The notes under the pieces: model-generated
The model's input: the letters and a program-made list of their open reading frames with translations, nothing else
Told to the model about the DNA's origin: nothing
Databases searched by the model: none
Shown here: positions 11,949 to 23,013 of the stretch, piece by piece
Position numbering within the stretch: the first letter of the stretch is position 1
How the letters are laid out: every line of letters starts with the position of its first letter
Made by a program: the position numbers and the translations under genes
Source of the DNA: Siphonodentalium dalli
Lineage: Eukaryota > Mollusca > Scaphopoda > Gadilida > Siphonodentaliidae
DNA length: 64,000 nucleotides
Reading direction: 5' to 3'
NCBI GenBank assembly: GCA_032622095.1
Contig: CP136066.1
Coordinates: 96,991,319-97,055,318 of the forward strand

Positions 11949-12407
11949 ATGGAGTATTTCTACTATGAGTATAATCGCAGGCTTTATGAGAAAACCGAAA
12001 TTCAGGGGGGTGGGGGGTGTCATTTATGGAAAGGTAGCAAAGAATAGTGATGGATATGGGAAGATGAGAGTGACTTGGCTAGAAATATGGAAAAGAGAAA
12101 CATGATTCAGCTACACAGCCAACACACCGCTTGAATTATATGATCCAGAATCGGTTGTCAAGGGACCAAGTTCCTGTATATGGTGGCCCGGAGAGTCTCG
12201 AGTGTAGTCACTTGTGTGGGGAGAGGGGCCTGTATCAATATAGCGCACTTTGATATTTGAAAGCCATCTCCATAACCAGCCAACGAATTAGATGCCGAAG
12301 CTTGGAAGTTAATGGAACAATGTTTAGGGTGTTCACCAGAATGCATTATATAAGTTTCCAAGAGGTGCATATAATATATATACATATATTTGTGTTCATT
12401 TTTTCCT
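11949..12407 (+). pseudogene. His-Me finger endonuclease, module copy 2, broken
   Basis: Same gene as in the other modules (the ATG context and first 30 codons are retained), but several one-base insertions (near 12,042, 12,100, 12,227 and 12,250) and an extra C near 12,280 destroy the frame before the catalytic SHLC segment. The indels fall in or next to short homopolymers, so either pseudogene decay or sequencing error would explain them. Confidence 0.75.
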
Positions 12408-14954
12408 GTTAACCCTTCGCCCCTCATGGAATTTGCTATAGCCATGTTCTATTTTCTTTTTATTTTGAGGCAAAAGCTTATTCTTTTCATACAATCGCTC
12501 CTCCTGATGTTCTGCGTGAAGTTTGTACAGCGTTTCTCTCCTGTTTACTCTTATCTTTTTAACAGTTAACTTCTTCTTTCGCTTCTTTCGGTTATTTTCT
12601 GCCTTCTGATAGCTGTTAAGAGACCGATCGACTTTACTCCCGCTGGTAATGGGACAACCAACATGTTCACATAAGTCCCTTATAGAATTCGCTGTTCCAC
12701 AATTAACCGAGTGCACCCATTGAGTGTGCACGCCCAAAAACATTCCTCGAAAATGTCACATTTTTAGGAAGAGAAGTTCTTAATGACCTGTTGACAGCTT
12801 CAACTTTCTGCGTGTTAGTGTTCAACTTTGTTTTTTCTAACATTGATGTCCCGAGTCGATAGTCAGCAAGTTCGCGCAGTATTGTTGATGTGCACTCATT
12901 CTGACTGAGTTTAAAGTTTTTGCCTAGCAGATAACTGTCCTTAATCCAATTAGAACTTTTGCTGGCTTTACACATATACGAATATTTCTTGCAAAGTTAC
13001 GTGGTTCCCCTGATAGCACAACACAAGCGCATCTTTAACATACGACATTCTGCTGTTTATGTTGTGGATGTTTCCTTTATGGTGTTTTATTGCCTTTCTG
13101 ATTTCAGAGTTGCACCGATCAGCAAAATCAAGTGGCATTTTAGTTCTTTCTCTTACAGTTTTCGAAACAATGATTTTATTGAGATATTTGTGATTTTTTA
13201 CAAATTTCCGATGATTTCGGGAAACATGGGTCTAATTGATGAAAAGGTTGAACATTAGTCACGTTATCTTCAAATAGTTCCTGAGCCGCCAATTAACTCG
13301 CACAGTCAGGATCTGTGGTAATGTTCTCAACCTGAATTCCACTTGTATCTTTAAGATTAGTGAGAACCTCTTTCGCGAGAGCCTTTTCGTCACCAATGTT
13401 GTGTTCGAAAGGTATCGTAGCATAGCAGTCGCCTTTGAAACACTCATGATTCGGTGCTGCTTTGAGATGATGACGTCCTTTCGAACACAACTTGTTATGG
13501 ATAGCGAGTCCAATAATGTCATGGTCTTTTGTCACATTCTCTGCCACAGTATAAATTGATTGAGTCGCAGGTTGGAAGGGATTTTTCCCCACACCGGAAT
13601 AAATACTGTTATTGTACATGGCATCGCCTTGAACATCGATAACATGTGGGTTAATTTTGCCCATATGCCTTTGATTCGATATAAAACGTGAACGTCGTTT
13701 CACCATATCTGCCTTATTTTCTTCCACAATCTTTACGAGAACCTTATTTGATGTTTTCTGCAGGCCATGAGCAGACGGTGCTGGGATATTAGAGCTGAGA
13801 CAAATGCGACGGAAGCTGTGTGCTGCTATTGGTGTTTTACTAAGACCTATTGCTAACCCAAGATTTGGCTTTCCACTACGTCGACCTGGTCTCTTAGTCG
13901 GGACCTCCTCGAACAAGGTGAACATACTTGATTTGTATTTGCATTTATCACACACCATTTTTTGTCGACACCCGACTCCTCTCGCTTCCTCGGAATTCAT
14001 ATCCCAATGGAGGAACCCTTCACAAATTGGATGCGAGGCATGATGTTCTTTAAATGCAGTATTCCACATCTCAGCATTTAGGCGTACATGAACTGTACGA
14101 TATGAGTCGCTCTCCCTTTCCCATGTAGATAGAGGTATTCGTTGCGACCCATACCTGAAAAGGGCAAAATGGACCTCTTTAAGACATTGAAATCTAACAA
14201 AATTTGATCAATCTCACGCAGTATATTTTTTTACCTGCAAATACACCCCCCCCCCCCCCCCCCCCCCACGGCTTGGGTGATTAATGTAAAACCCGCCTTA
14301 TTTAATTTTCCTGTAACCATTTAAAATATAGGATGTGTTGTAAGGGGCTGTATTTTCAATAAATGAAGCCCCTAGCACCACTACAGTTCTGATGTTTAAC
14401 CCTCACACTGCCAAATACTTTATTGGGAAATTATGCCCCTTCATATTGGTGGAGAAGGGTTAAATAACAATTCTCAGACCGATTTCTTTGATCATTATAT
14501 CCGATGCATATTTTAGCACCTCTTAAAAGTTATAGTGGAATCATTTAACCCCTAGCATGTAACTGTTATTCAATACAAGGATACATGCTTATATGTTCTG
14601 TTTACAGTCAATGGGCTGTTTGAACCATAGCCAGGTTTTAAGTAGTGCATCTATATTAAAATATAGCTGTATAGACACATACCTTTGTTTTCCTAATGGG
14701 GAACTAAATTGATCTCGATTCTTGGGTTGACAGCATCTGGATCTTGTCATGATTCCTCTGTCTGGTGTGTTCATTGTGTTGGTTGTTATGTTTTCACCAC
14801 CATTGGCAGTCAAAGGGTTAATTATTTTGGAACATTTTCTCTTTAATTGTGTAGCTGGTGAATTTTTCTGTTTAGAACTTAACTGATGTCCAGGTTTAAA
14901 ACCAACTTTATTACTGAATCTGAATCGACCAGTGTATGTCCTCTCTGTGCTCAT
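12396..14954 (-). pseudogene. DDE transposase of module copy 2, degenerate
   Basis: Exon 1 14,954-14,683, intron 14,682-14,155 with a 22-C run, exon 2 14,154-12,396. Besides the shared frameshift (GGG 13,228-13,230) it has a private stop after TDPDCAS near 13,292, a 12-base loss near 13,133, and one-base insertions near 12,997 and 12,716. Segments of clear homology to copies 3 and 4 remain: the YNN block, ITTDPD, and the SLPKNVTFSRN block. Confidence 0.8.
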
Positions 14955-15976
14955 TTTGCCCATTTTGTCCAGAAATGATGAATCACATAGTAAGAAATCC
15001 AACCTTTTTCCATGAAATGTATGAACTTTATATCAACTAAAGGTAACTAGGTTCTGAGGGTATATGAAATGCTTTGTGTGTGTGTTGGAATCAAATGTTA
15101 GTTCTGGGCACAATTAATAGAATTGTTTATATTAACTCTGTGCCTACTGCCAAATTTCCCAATAAATTTTAAGTGTCAAACAAAACTTATCAAATTATCA
15201 GATTCTGTGTATAGATAAAGCATTGGTTTTCATTGTAACTTTGCAGGTGAAGATGTGCTGCAACAGAAACTATTGAGTCTCAGAGTTTTAAAGTGACACA
15301 GTGAACTGAATTCACCTCTTTACTGAGGCAGCCTCAGCTGAATTATCCATTTTCTGGAATTGGTGGTCAATGGTTAACGAATGCTCATACCGGAAAGGTT
15401 GGATTCCTCACTGTGATAATTATGCGTATACATATGCCTATATAACTGATCTTTTTCCAATGATGCTGTTCAGATTATATACATAAATGACAGTTATATG
15501 CAAAATTTACAAAATGTTTTTGTGTTAATATTCTTCAAAAACCAAAGGGTTAACATTTATGGCTGCAATAGGGTTAATGTTGACTTCCCAACTTGTATTA
15601 ACATGTAATTCACATAAACATATATCAGTTGACCTGAAATAATGGACTATTGAGTTTCATGTCCCCTTAGTAGCTAGAGACGCTGAATAATTTGAACGCG
15701 TCATGTCTGGGATCAGACGATTCAACCCTGGTTTATTTTGAATACGGGTATGTCACTTCATTGTAAATAATTCAACACAGATTGATGGATGAAAATTGAT
15801 ATATATTTTAATAAGAAGGAAATGTTCATAGCAAAACATCAGTAAAAAATTGGGTTGATTTCTCTTGATCTTCTGTGAGCTATAGCTACAGATGGTGTCC
15901 ATTTCAAGAATGCTATATTCCCAAAATTTAAAGCTGTAGTTCATTGGATAACTTCAATAAAGGTTAAAATAATAAA

Positions 15977-16435
15977 ATGGAGTATTTCTACTATGAGTAT
16001 AATCGCAGGCTTTATGAGAAAACCGAAATTCAGGGGGGTGGGGGGTGTCATTTATGGAAAGGTAGCAAAGATAGTGATGGATATGGGAAGATGAGAGTGA
16101 CTTGGCCAGAAATATGGAAAAGAGAACATGATTCAGCTACACAGCCAACACACCGCTTGAATTATATGATCCAGAATCGGTTGTCAAGGGACCAAGTTCC
16201 TGTATATGGTGGCCCGGAGAGTCTCGAGTGTAGTCACTTGTGTGGGGAGAGGGCCTGTATCAATATAGCGCACTTGATATTTGAAAGCCATCTCCATAAC
16301 CAGCAACGAATTAGATGCCGAAGCTTGGAAGTTAATGGAACAATGTTTAGGGTGTTCACCAGAATGCATTATATAAGTTTCCAAGAGGTGCATATAATAT
16401 ATATACATATATTTGTGTTCATTTTTTCCTGTTAA
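15977..16435 (+). CDS. His-Me finger endonuclease, module copy 3
   Basis: 152-residue frame whose translation matches copies 1 and 4, so the protein-coding sequence is conserved while copy 2 decays. Key residues: C24, W27, G35-Y36-G37, H59, H87, C89, C94, N96, H99, N108 and C114. The C-terminal third carries the shared apparent frameshift: shifting by one base near 16,332 gives a Cys-rich tail (E-Q-C-L-G-C-S-P-E-C) ending at 16,376. Read that way the gene stops 42 bp short of the convergent transposase stop at 16,419; read as it stands, the two genes overlap by 17 bp. Probable role: DNA endonuclease carried by the transposon. Confidence 0.75.
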   Translation: MEYFYYEYNRRLYEKTEIQGGGGCHLWKGSKDSDGYGKMRVTWPEIWKREHDSATQPTHRLNYMIQNRLSRDQVPVYGGPESLECSHLCGERACINIAHLIFESHLHNQQRIRCRSLEVNGTMFRVFTRMHYISFQEVHIIYIHIFVFIFSC

Positions 16436-18983
16436 CCCTTCGCCCCTCATGGAATTTGCTATAGCCATGTTCTATTTTCTTTTTATTTTGAGGCAAAAGC
16501 TTATTCTTTTCATACAATCGCTCCTCCTGATGTTCTGCGTGAAGTTTGTACAGCGTTTCTCTCCTGTTTACTCTTATCTTTTTAACAGTTAACTTCTTCT
16601 TTCGCTTCTTTCGGTTATTTTCTGCCTTCTGATAGCTGTTAAGAGACCGATCGACTTTACTCCCGCTGGTAATGGGACAACCAACATGTTCACATAAGTC
16701 CCTTATAGAATTCGCTGTTCCACAATTAACCGAGTGCACCATTGAGTGTGCACGCCCAAAAACATTCCTCGAAAATGTCACATTTTTAGGAAGAGAAGTT
16801 CTTAATGACCTGTTGACAGCTTCAACTTTCTGCGTGTTAGTGTTCAACTTTGTTTTTTCTAACATTGATGTCCCGAGTCGATAGTCAGCAAGTTCGCGCA
16901 GTATTGTTGATGTGCACTCATTCTGACTGAGTTTAAAGTTTTTGCCTAGCAGATAACTGTCCTTAATCCAATTAGAACTTTTGCTGGCTTTACACATATA
17001 CGAATATTTCTTGCAAAGTACGTGGTTCCCCTGATAGCACAACACAAGCGCATCTTTAACATACGACATTCTGCTGTTTCTGTTGTGGATGTTTCCTTTA
17101 TGGTGTTTTATTGCCTTTCTGATTTCAGAGTTGCACCGATCAGCAAAATCAAGTGCTAATTTATCTTGCATTTTAGTTCTTTCTCTTACAGTTTTCGAAA
17201 CAATGATTTTATTGAGATATTTGTGATTTTTTACAAATTTCCGATGATTTCGGGAAACATGGGTCTAATTGATGAAAAGGTTGAACATTAGTCACGTTAT
17301 CTTCAAATAGTTCCTGAGCCGCCAAGTAACTCGCACAGTCAGGATCTGTGGTAATGTTCTCAACCTGAATTCCACTTGTATCTTTAAGATTAGTGAGAAC
17401 CTCTTTCGCGAGAGCCTTTTCGTCACCAATGTTGTGTTCGAAAGGTATCGTAGCATAGCAGTCGCCTTTGAAACACTCATGATTCGGTGCTGCTTTGAGA
17501 TGATGACGTCCTTTCGAACACAACTTGTTATGGATAGCGAGTCCAATAATGTCATGGTCTTTTGTCACATTCTCTGCCACAGTATAAATTGATTGAGTCG
17601 CAGGTTGGAAGGGATTTTTCCCCACACCGGAATAAATACTGTTATTGTACATGGCATCGCCTTGAACATCGATAACATGTGGGTTAATTTTGCCCATATG
17701 CCTTTGATTCGATATAAAACGTGAACGTCGTTTCACCATATCTGCCTTATTTTCTTCCACAATCTTTACGAGAACCTTATTTGATGTTTTCTGCAGGCCA
17801 TGAGCAGACGGTGCTGGGATATTAGAGCTGAGACAAATGCGACGGAAGCTGTGTGCTGCTATTGGTGTTTTACTAAGACCTATTGCTAACCCAAGATTTG
17901 GCTTTCCACTACGTCGACCTGGTCTCTTAGTCGGGACCTCCTCGAACAAGGTGAACATACTTGATTTGTATTTGCATTTATCACACACCATTTTTTGTCG
18001 ACACCCGACTCCTCTCGCTTCCTCGGAATTCATATCCCAATGGAGGAACCCTTCACAAATTGGATGCGAGGCATGATGTTCTTTAAATGCAGTATTCCAC
18101 ATCTCAGCATTTAGGTGTACATGAACTGTACGATATGAGTCGCTCTCCCTTTCCCATGTAGATAGAGGTATTCGTTGCGACCCATACCTGAAAAGGGCAA
18201 AATGGACCTCTTTAAGACATTGAAATCTAACAAAATTTTATCAATCTCACGCAGTATATTTTTTTACCTGCAAATACACCCCCCCCCCCACGGCTTGGGT
18301 GATTAATGTAAAACCCGCCTTATTTAATTTTCCTGTAACCATTTAAAATATAGGATGTGTTGTAAGGGGCTGTATTTTCAATAAATGAAGCCCCTAGCAC
18401 CACTACAGTTCTGATGTTTAACCCTCACACTGCCAAATACTTTATTGGGAAATTATGCCCCTTCATATTGGTGGAGAAGGGTTAAATAACAATTCTCAGA
18501 CCGATTTCTTTGATCATTATATCCGATGCATATTTTAGCACCTCTTAAAAGTTATAGTGGAATCATTTAACCCCTAGCATGTAACTGCTATTCAATACAA
18601 GGATACATGCTTATATGTTCTGTTTACAGTCAATGGGCTGTTTGAACCATAGCCAGGTTTTAAGTAGTGCATCTATATTAAAATATAGCTGTATAGACAC
18701 ATGACACATACCTTTGTTTTCCTAATGGGGAACTAAATTGATCTCGATTCTTGGGTTGACAGCATCTGGATCTTGTCATGATTCCTCTGTCTGGTGTGTT
18801 CATTGTGTTGGTTGTTATGTTTTCACCACCATTGGCAGTCAAAGGGTTAATTATTTTGGAACATTTTCTCTTTAATTGTGTAGCTGGTGAATTTTTCTGT
18901 TTAGAACTTAACTGATGTCCAGGTTTAAAACCAACTTTATTACTGAATCTGAATCGACCAGTGTATGTCCTCTCTGTGCTCAT
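16419..18983 (-). CDS. DDE transposase (Mutator-like/Kolobok-like), module copy 3
   Basis: Exon 1 18,983-18,712 (start at MSTERTY; an upstream in-frame Met at 19,031 is possible), GTATGT donor, intron 18,711-18,188, TTTTCAG acceptor, exon 2 18,187-16,419. Splicing joins PLGKQ-R to YGSQRIPL in frame. The open frame 18,102-17,209 ends early; a one-base shift at the CCC/GGG of 17,261-17,263 turns it into HVSRNHRKFVKNH, joining the frame that runs to 16,419. Motifs: zinc-type C-x5-C-x2-C, GDAMYNN, ENVT, NKLC, ITTDPD, then E-A-V-N-R...SLPKNVTFSRN and a Lys/Arg-rich tail. One residue differs from copy 4 (HNRNSR for HNINSR). Function inferred: DNA cutting and joining at element ends. Confidence 0.75.
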
Positions 18984-20005
18984 TTTGCCCATTTTGTCCA
19001 GAAATGATGAATCACATAGTAAGAAATCCAACCTTTTTCCATGAAATGTATGAACTTTATATCAACTAAAGGTAACTAGGTTCTGAGGGTATATGAAATG
19101 CTTTGTGTGTGTGTTGGAATCAAATGTTAGTTCTGGGCACAATTAATAGAATTGTTTATATTAACTCTGTGCCTACTGCCAAATTTCCCAATAAATTTTA
19201 AGTGTCAAACAAAACTTATCAAATTATCAGATTCTGTGTATAGATAAAGCATTGGTTTTCATTGTAACTTTGCAGGTGAAGATCTGCTGCAACAGAAACT
19301 ATTGAGTCTCAGAGTTTTAAAGTGACACAGTGAACTGAATTCACCTCTTTACTGAGGCAGCCTCAGCTGAATTATCCATTTTCTGGAATTGGTGGTCAAT
19401 GGTTAACGAATGCTCATACCGGAAAGGTTGGATTCCTCACTGTGATAATTATGCGTATACATATGCCTATATAACTGATCTTTTTCCAATGATGCTGTTC
19501 AGATTATATACATAAATGACAGTTATATGCAAAATTTACAAAATGTTTTTGTGTTAATATTCTTCAAAAACCAAAGGGTTAACATTTATGGCTGCAATAG
19601 GGTTAATGTTGACTTCCCAACTTGTATTAACATGTAATTCACATAAACATATATCAGTTGACCTGAAATAATGGACTATTGAGTTTCATGTCCCCTTAGT
19701 AGCTAGAGACGCTGAATAATTTGAACGCGTCATGTCTGGGATCAGACGATTCAACCCTGGTTTATTTTGAATACGGGTATGTCACTTCATTGTAAATAAT
19801 TCAACACAGATTGATGGATGAAAATTGATATATATTTTAATAAGAAGGAAATGTTCATAGCAAAACATCAGTAAAAAATTGGGTTGATTTCTCTTGATCT
19901 TCTGTGAGCTATAGCTACAGATGGTGTCCATTTGAAGAATGCTATATTCCCAAAATTTAAAGCTGTAGTTCATTGGATAACTTCAATAAAGGTTAAAATA
20001 ATAAA

Positions 20006-20464
20006 ATGGAGTATTTCTACTATGAGTATAATCGCAGGCTTTATGAGAAAACCGAAATTCAGGGGGGTGGGGGGTGTCATTTATGGAAAGGTAGCAAAGA
20101 TAGTGATGGATATGGGAAGATGAGAGTGACTTGGCCAGAAATATGGAAAAGAGAACATGATTCAGCTACACAGCCAACACACCGCTTGAATTATATGATC
20201 CAGAATCGGTTGTCAAGGGACCAAGTTCCTGTATATGGTGGCCCGGAGAGTCTCGAGTGTAGTCACTTGTGTGGGGAGAGGGCCTGTATCAATATAGCGC
20301 ACTTGATATTTGAAAGCCATCTCCATAACCAGCAACGAATTAGATGCCGAAGCTTGGAAGTTAATGGAACAATGTTTAGGGTGTTCACCAGAATGCATTA
20401 TATAAGTTTCCAAGAGGTGCATATAATATATATACATATATTTGTGTTCATTTTTTCCTGTTAA
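20006..20464 (+). CDS. His-Me finger endonuclease, module copy 4
   Basis: Same 152-residue product as copies 1 and 3: an N-terminal aromatic/charged stretch, the C-H-L-W / G-Y-G zinc-loop start, H-R-L, then S-H-L-C with the presumed catalytic His87 and H-N with the presumed metal ligand Asn108. No signal peptide or membrane segment before residue 130. The hydrophobic tail (HIIYIHIFVFIFSC) is probably out-of-frame sequence after the shared frameshift near 20,361. The ORF lies tail to tail with the transposase that ends at 20,448. Confidence 0.75.
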   Translation: MEYFYYEYNRRLYEKTEIQGGGGCHLWKGSKDSDGYGKMRVTWPEIWKREHDSATQPTHRLNYMIQNRLSRDQVPVYGGPESLECSHLCGERACINIAHLIFESHLHNQQRIRCRSLEVNGTMFRVFTRMHYISFQEVHIIYIHIFVFIFSC

Positions 20465-23013
20465 CCCTTCGCCCCTCATGGAATTTGCTATAGCCATGTT
20501 CTATTTTCTTTTTATTTTGAGGCAAAAGCTTATTCTTTTCATACAATCGCTCCTCCTGATGTTCTGCGTGAAGTTTGTACAGCGTTTCTCTCCTGTTTAC
20601 TCTTATCTTTTTAACAGTTAACTTCTTCTTTCGCTTCTTTCGGTTATTTTCTGCCTTCTGATAGCTGTTAAGAGACCGATCGACTTTACTCCCGCTGGTA
20701 ATGGGACAACCAACATGTTCACATAAGTCCCTTATAGAATTCGCTGTTCCACAATTAACCGAGTGCACCATTGAGTGTGCACGCCCAAAAACATTCCTCG
20801 AAAATGTCACATTTTTAGGAAGAGAAGTTCTTAATGACCTGTTGACAGCTTCAACTTTCTGCGTGTTAGTGTTCAACTTTGTTTTTTCTAACATTGATGT
20901 CCCGAGTCGATAGTCAGCAAGTTCGCGCAGTATTGTTGATGTGCACTCATTCTGACTGAGTTTAAAGTTTTTGCCTAGCAGATAACTGTCCTTAATCCAA
21001 TTAGAACTTTTGCTGGCTTTACACATATACGAATATTTCTTGCAAAGTACGTGGTTCCCCTGATAGCACAACACAAGCGCATCTTTAACATACGACATTC
21101 TGCTGTTTATGTTGTGGATGTTTCCTTTATGGTGTTTTATTGCCTTTCTGATTTCAGAGTTGCACCGATCAGCAAAATCAAGTGCTAATTTATCTTGCAT
21201 TTTAGTTCTTTCTCTTACAGTTTTCGAAACAATGATTTTATTGAGATATTTGTGATTTTTTACAAATTTCCGATGATTTCGGGAAACATGGGTCTAATTG
21301 ATGAAAAGGTTGAACATTAGTCACGTTATCTTCAAATAGTTCCTGAGCCGCCAAGTAACTCGCACAGTCAGGATCTGTGGTAATGTTCTCAACCTGAATT
21401 CCACTTGTATCTTTAAGATTAGTGAGAACCTCTTTCGCGAGAGCCTTTTCGTCACCAATGTTGTGTTCGAAAGGTATCGTAGCATAGCAGTCGCCTTTGA
21501 AACACTCATGATTCGGTGCTGCTTTGAGATGATGACGTCCTTTCGAACACAACTTGTTATGGATAGCGAGTCCAATAATGTCATGGTCTTTTGTCACATT
21601 CTCTGCCACAGTATAAATTGATTGAGTCGCAGGTTGGAAGGGATTTTTCCCCACACCGGAATAAATACTGTTATTGTACATGGCATCGCCTTGAACATCG
21701 ATAACATGTGGGTTAATTTTGCCCATATGCCTTTGATTCGATATAAAACGTGAACGTCGTTTCACCATATCTGCCTTATTTTCTTCCACAATCTTTACGA
21801 GAACCTTATTTGATGTTTTCTGCAGGCCATGAGCAGACGGTGCTGGGATATTAGAGCTGAGACAAATGCGACGGAAGCTGTGTGCTGCTATTGGTGTTTT
21901 ACTAAGACCTATTGCTAACCCAAGATTTGGCTTTCCACTACGTCGACCTGGTCTCTTAGTCGGGACCTCCTCGAACAAGGTGAACATACTTGATTTGTAT
22001 TTGCATTTATCACACACCATTTTTTGTCGACAACCGACTCCTCTCGCTTCCTCGGAATTCATATCCCAATGGAGGAACCCTTCACAAATTGGATGCGAGG
22101 CATGATGTTCTTTAAATGCAGTATTCCACATCTCAGCATTTAGGTGTACATGAACTGTACGATATGAGTCGCTCTCCCTTTCCCATGTAGATGGAGGTAT
22201 TCGTTGCGACCCATACCTGAAAAGGGCAAAATGGACCTCTTTAAGACATTGAAATCTAACAAAATTTGATCAATCTCACGCAGTATATTTTTTTACCTGC
22301 AAATACACCCCCCCCCCCCACGGCTTGGGTGATTAATGTAAAACCCGCCTTATTTAATTTTCCTGTAACCATTTAAAATATAGGATGTGTTGTAAGGGGC
22401 TGTATTTTCAATAAATGAAGCCCCTAGCACCACTACAGTTCTGATGTTTAACCCTCACACTGCCAAATACTTTATTGGGAAATTATGCCCCTTCATATTG
22501 GTGGAGAAGGGTTAAATAACAATTCTCAGACCGATTTCTTTGATCATTATATCCGATGCATATTTTAGCACCTCTTAAAAGTTATAGTGGAATCATTTAA
22601 CCCCTAGCATGTAACTGTTATTCAATACAAGGATACATGCTTATATGTTCTGTTTACAGTCAATGGGCTGTTTGAACCATAGCCAGGTTTTAAGTAGTGC
22701 ATCTATATTAAAATATAGCTGTATAGACACATGACACATACCTTTGTTTTCCTAATGGGGAACTAAATTGATCTCGATTCTTGGGTTGACAGCATCTGGA
22801 TCTTGTCATGATTCCTCTGTCTGGTGTGTTCATTGTGTTGGTTGTTATGTTTTCACCACCATTGGCAGTCAAAGGGTTAATTATTTTGGAACATTTTCTC
22901 TTTAATTGTGTAGCTGGTGAATTTTTCTGTTTAGAACTTAACTGATGTCCAGGTTTAAAACCAACTTTATTACTGAATCTGAATCGACCAGTGTATGTCC
23001 TCTCTGTGCTCAT
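20448..23013 (-). CDS. DDE transposase (Mutator-like/Kolobok-like), module copy 4, best preserved
   Basis: Exon 1 23,013-22,742, intron 22,741-22,217, exon 2 22,216-20,448; about 680 residues once spliced and read across one frameshift (GGG 21,290-21,292). Numbering from the Met at 22,131: Cys34/Cys40/Cys43 form a zinc-type motif; D149 in GDAMYNN is a candidate first catalytic Asp; D253 or D255 in ITTDPD the second. In the C-terminal frame (from Met at 21,200) E117 in KVEAVNR is a candidate catalytic Glu, followed by SLPKNVTFSRNVFGRAHSMV. A basic stretch (RKKRKKK) could be a nuclear signal. This arrangement resembles metazoan proteins with a Mutator-like transposase domain; Kolobok affinity is suggested only by the TTAA-flanked host element. 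The frameshift is present in every copy. Confidence 0.78.
22217..22741 (-). other. Spliceosomal-type intron in the transposase gene (copy 4)
   Basis: Donor CAAAG|GTATGT, acceptor TTGCCCTTTTCAG|GTATGGG. Removing 525 nt keeps the frame (phase 2) and links two stretches that are open in all copies. Equivalent introns: 10,143-10,667, 14,155-14,682 and 18,188-18,711. Each contains a C homopolymer of varying length (10, 22, 11 and 12) and an inverted TTAACCC...GGGTTAA pair around 22,448-22,516. Confidence 0.75.

Larger units (their letters stand above)
11867..15895. mobile_element. Tandem module copy 2 (degenerate)
   Basis: Second copy, 4,029 bp. It is collinear with copies 3 and 4 but carries many single-base insertions (near 12,042, 12,100, 12,227, 12,250, 12,280, 12,716 and 12,997), a 12-base loss near 13,133 and a nonsense change near 13,292. 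Both genes are broken. Its intronic C run is 22 long, against 10-12 in the other copies. Confidence 0.85.
15896..19924. mobile_element. Tandem module copy 3
   Basis: Third copy, 4,029 bp, nearly identical to copy 4 throughout, including non-coding DNA. Both genes are continuous except for the frameshifts shared by all four copies. High identity in non-coding parts points to recent duplication or gene conversion. Confidence 0.9.
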
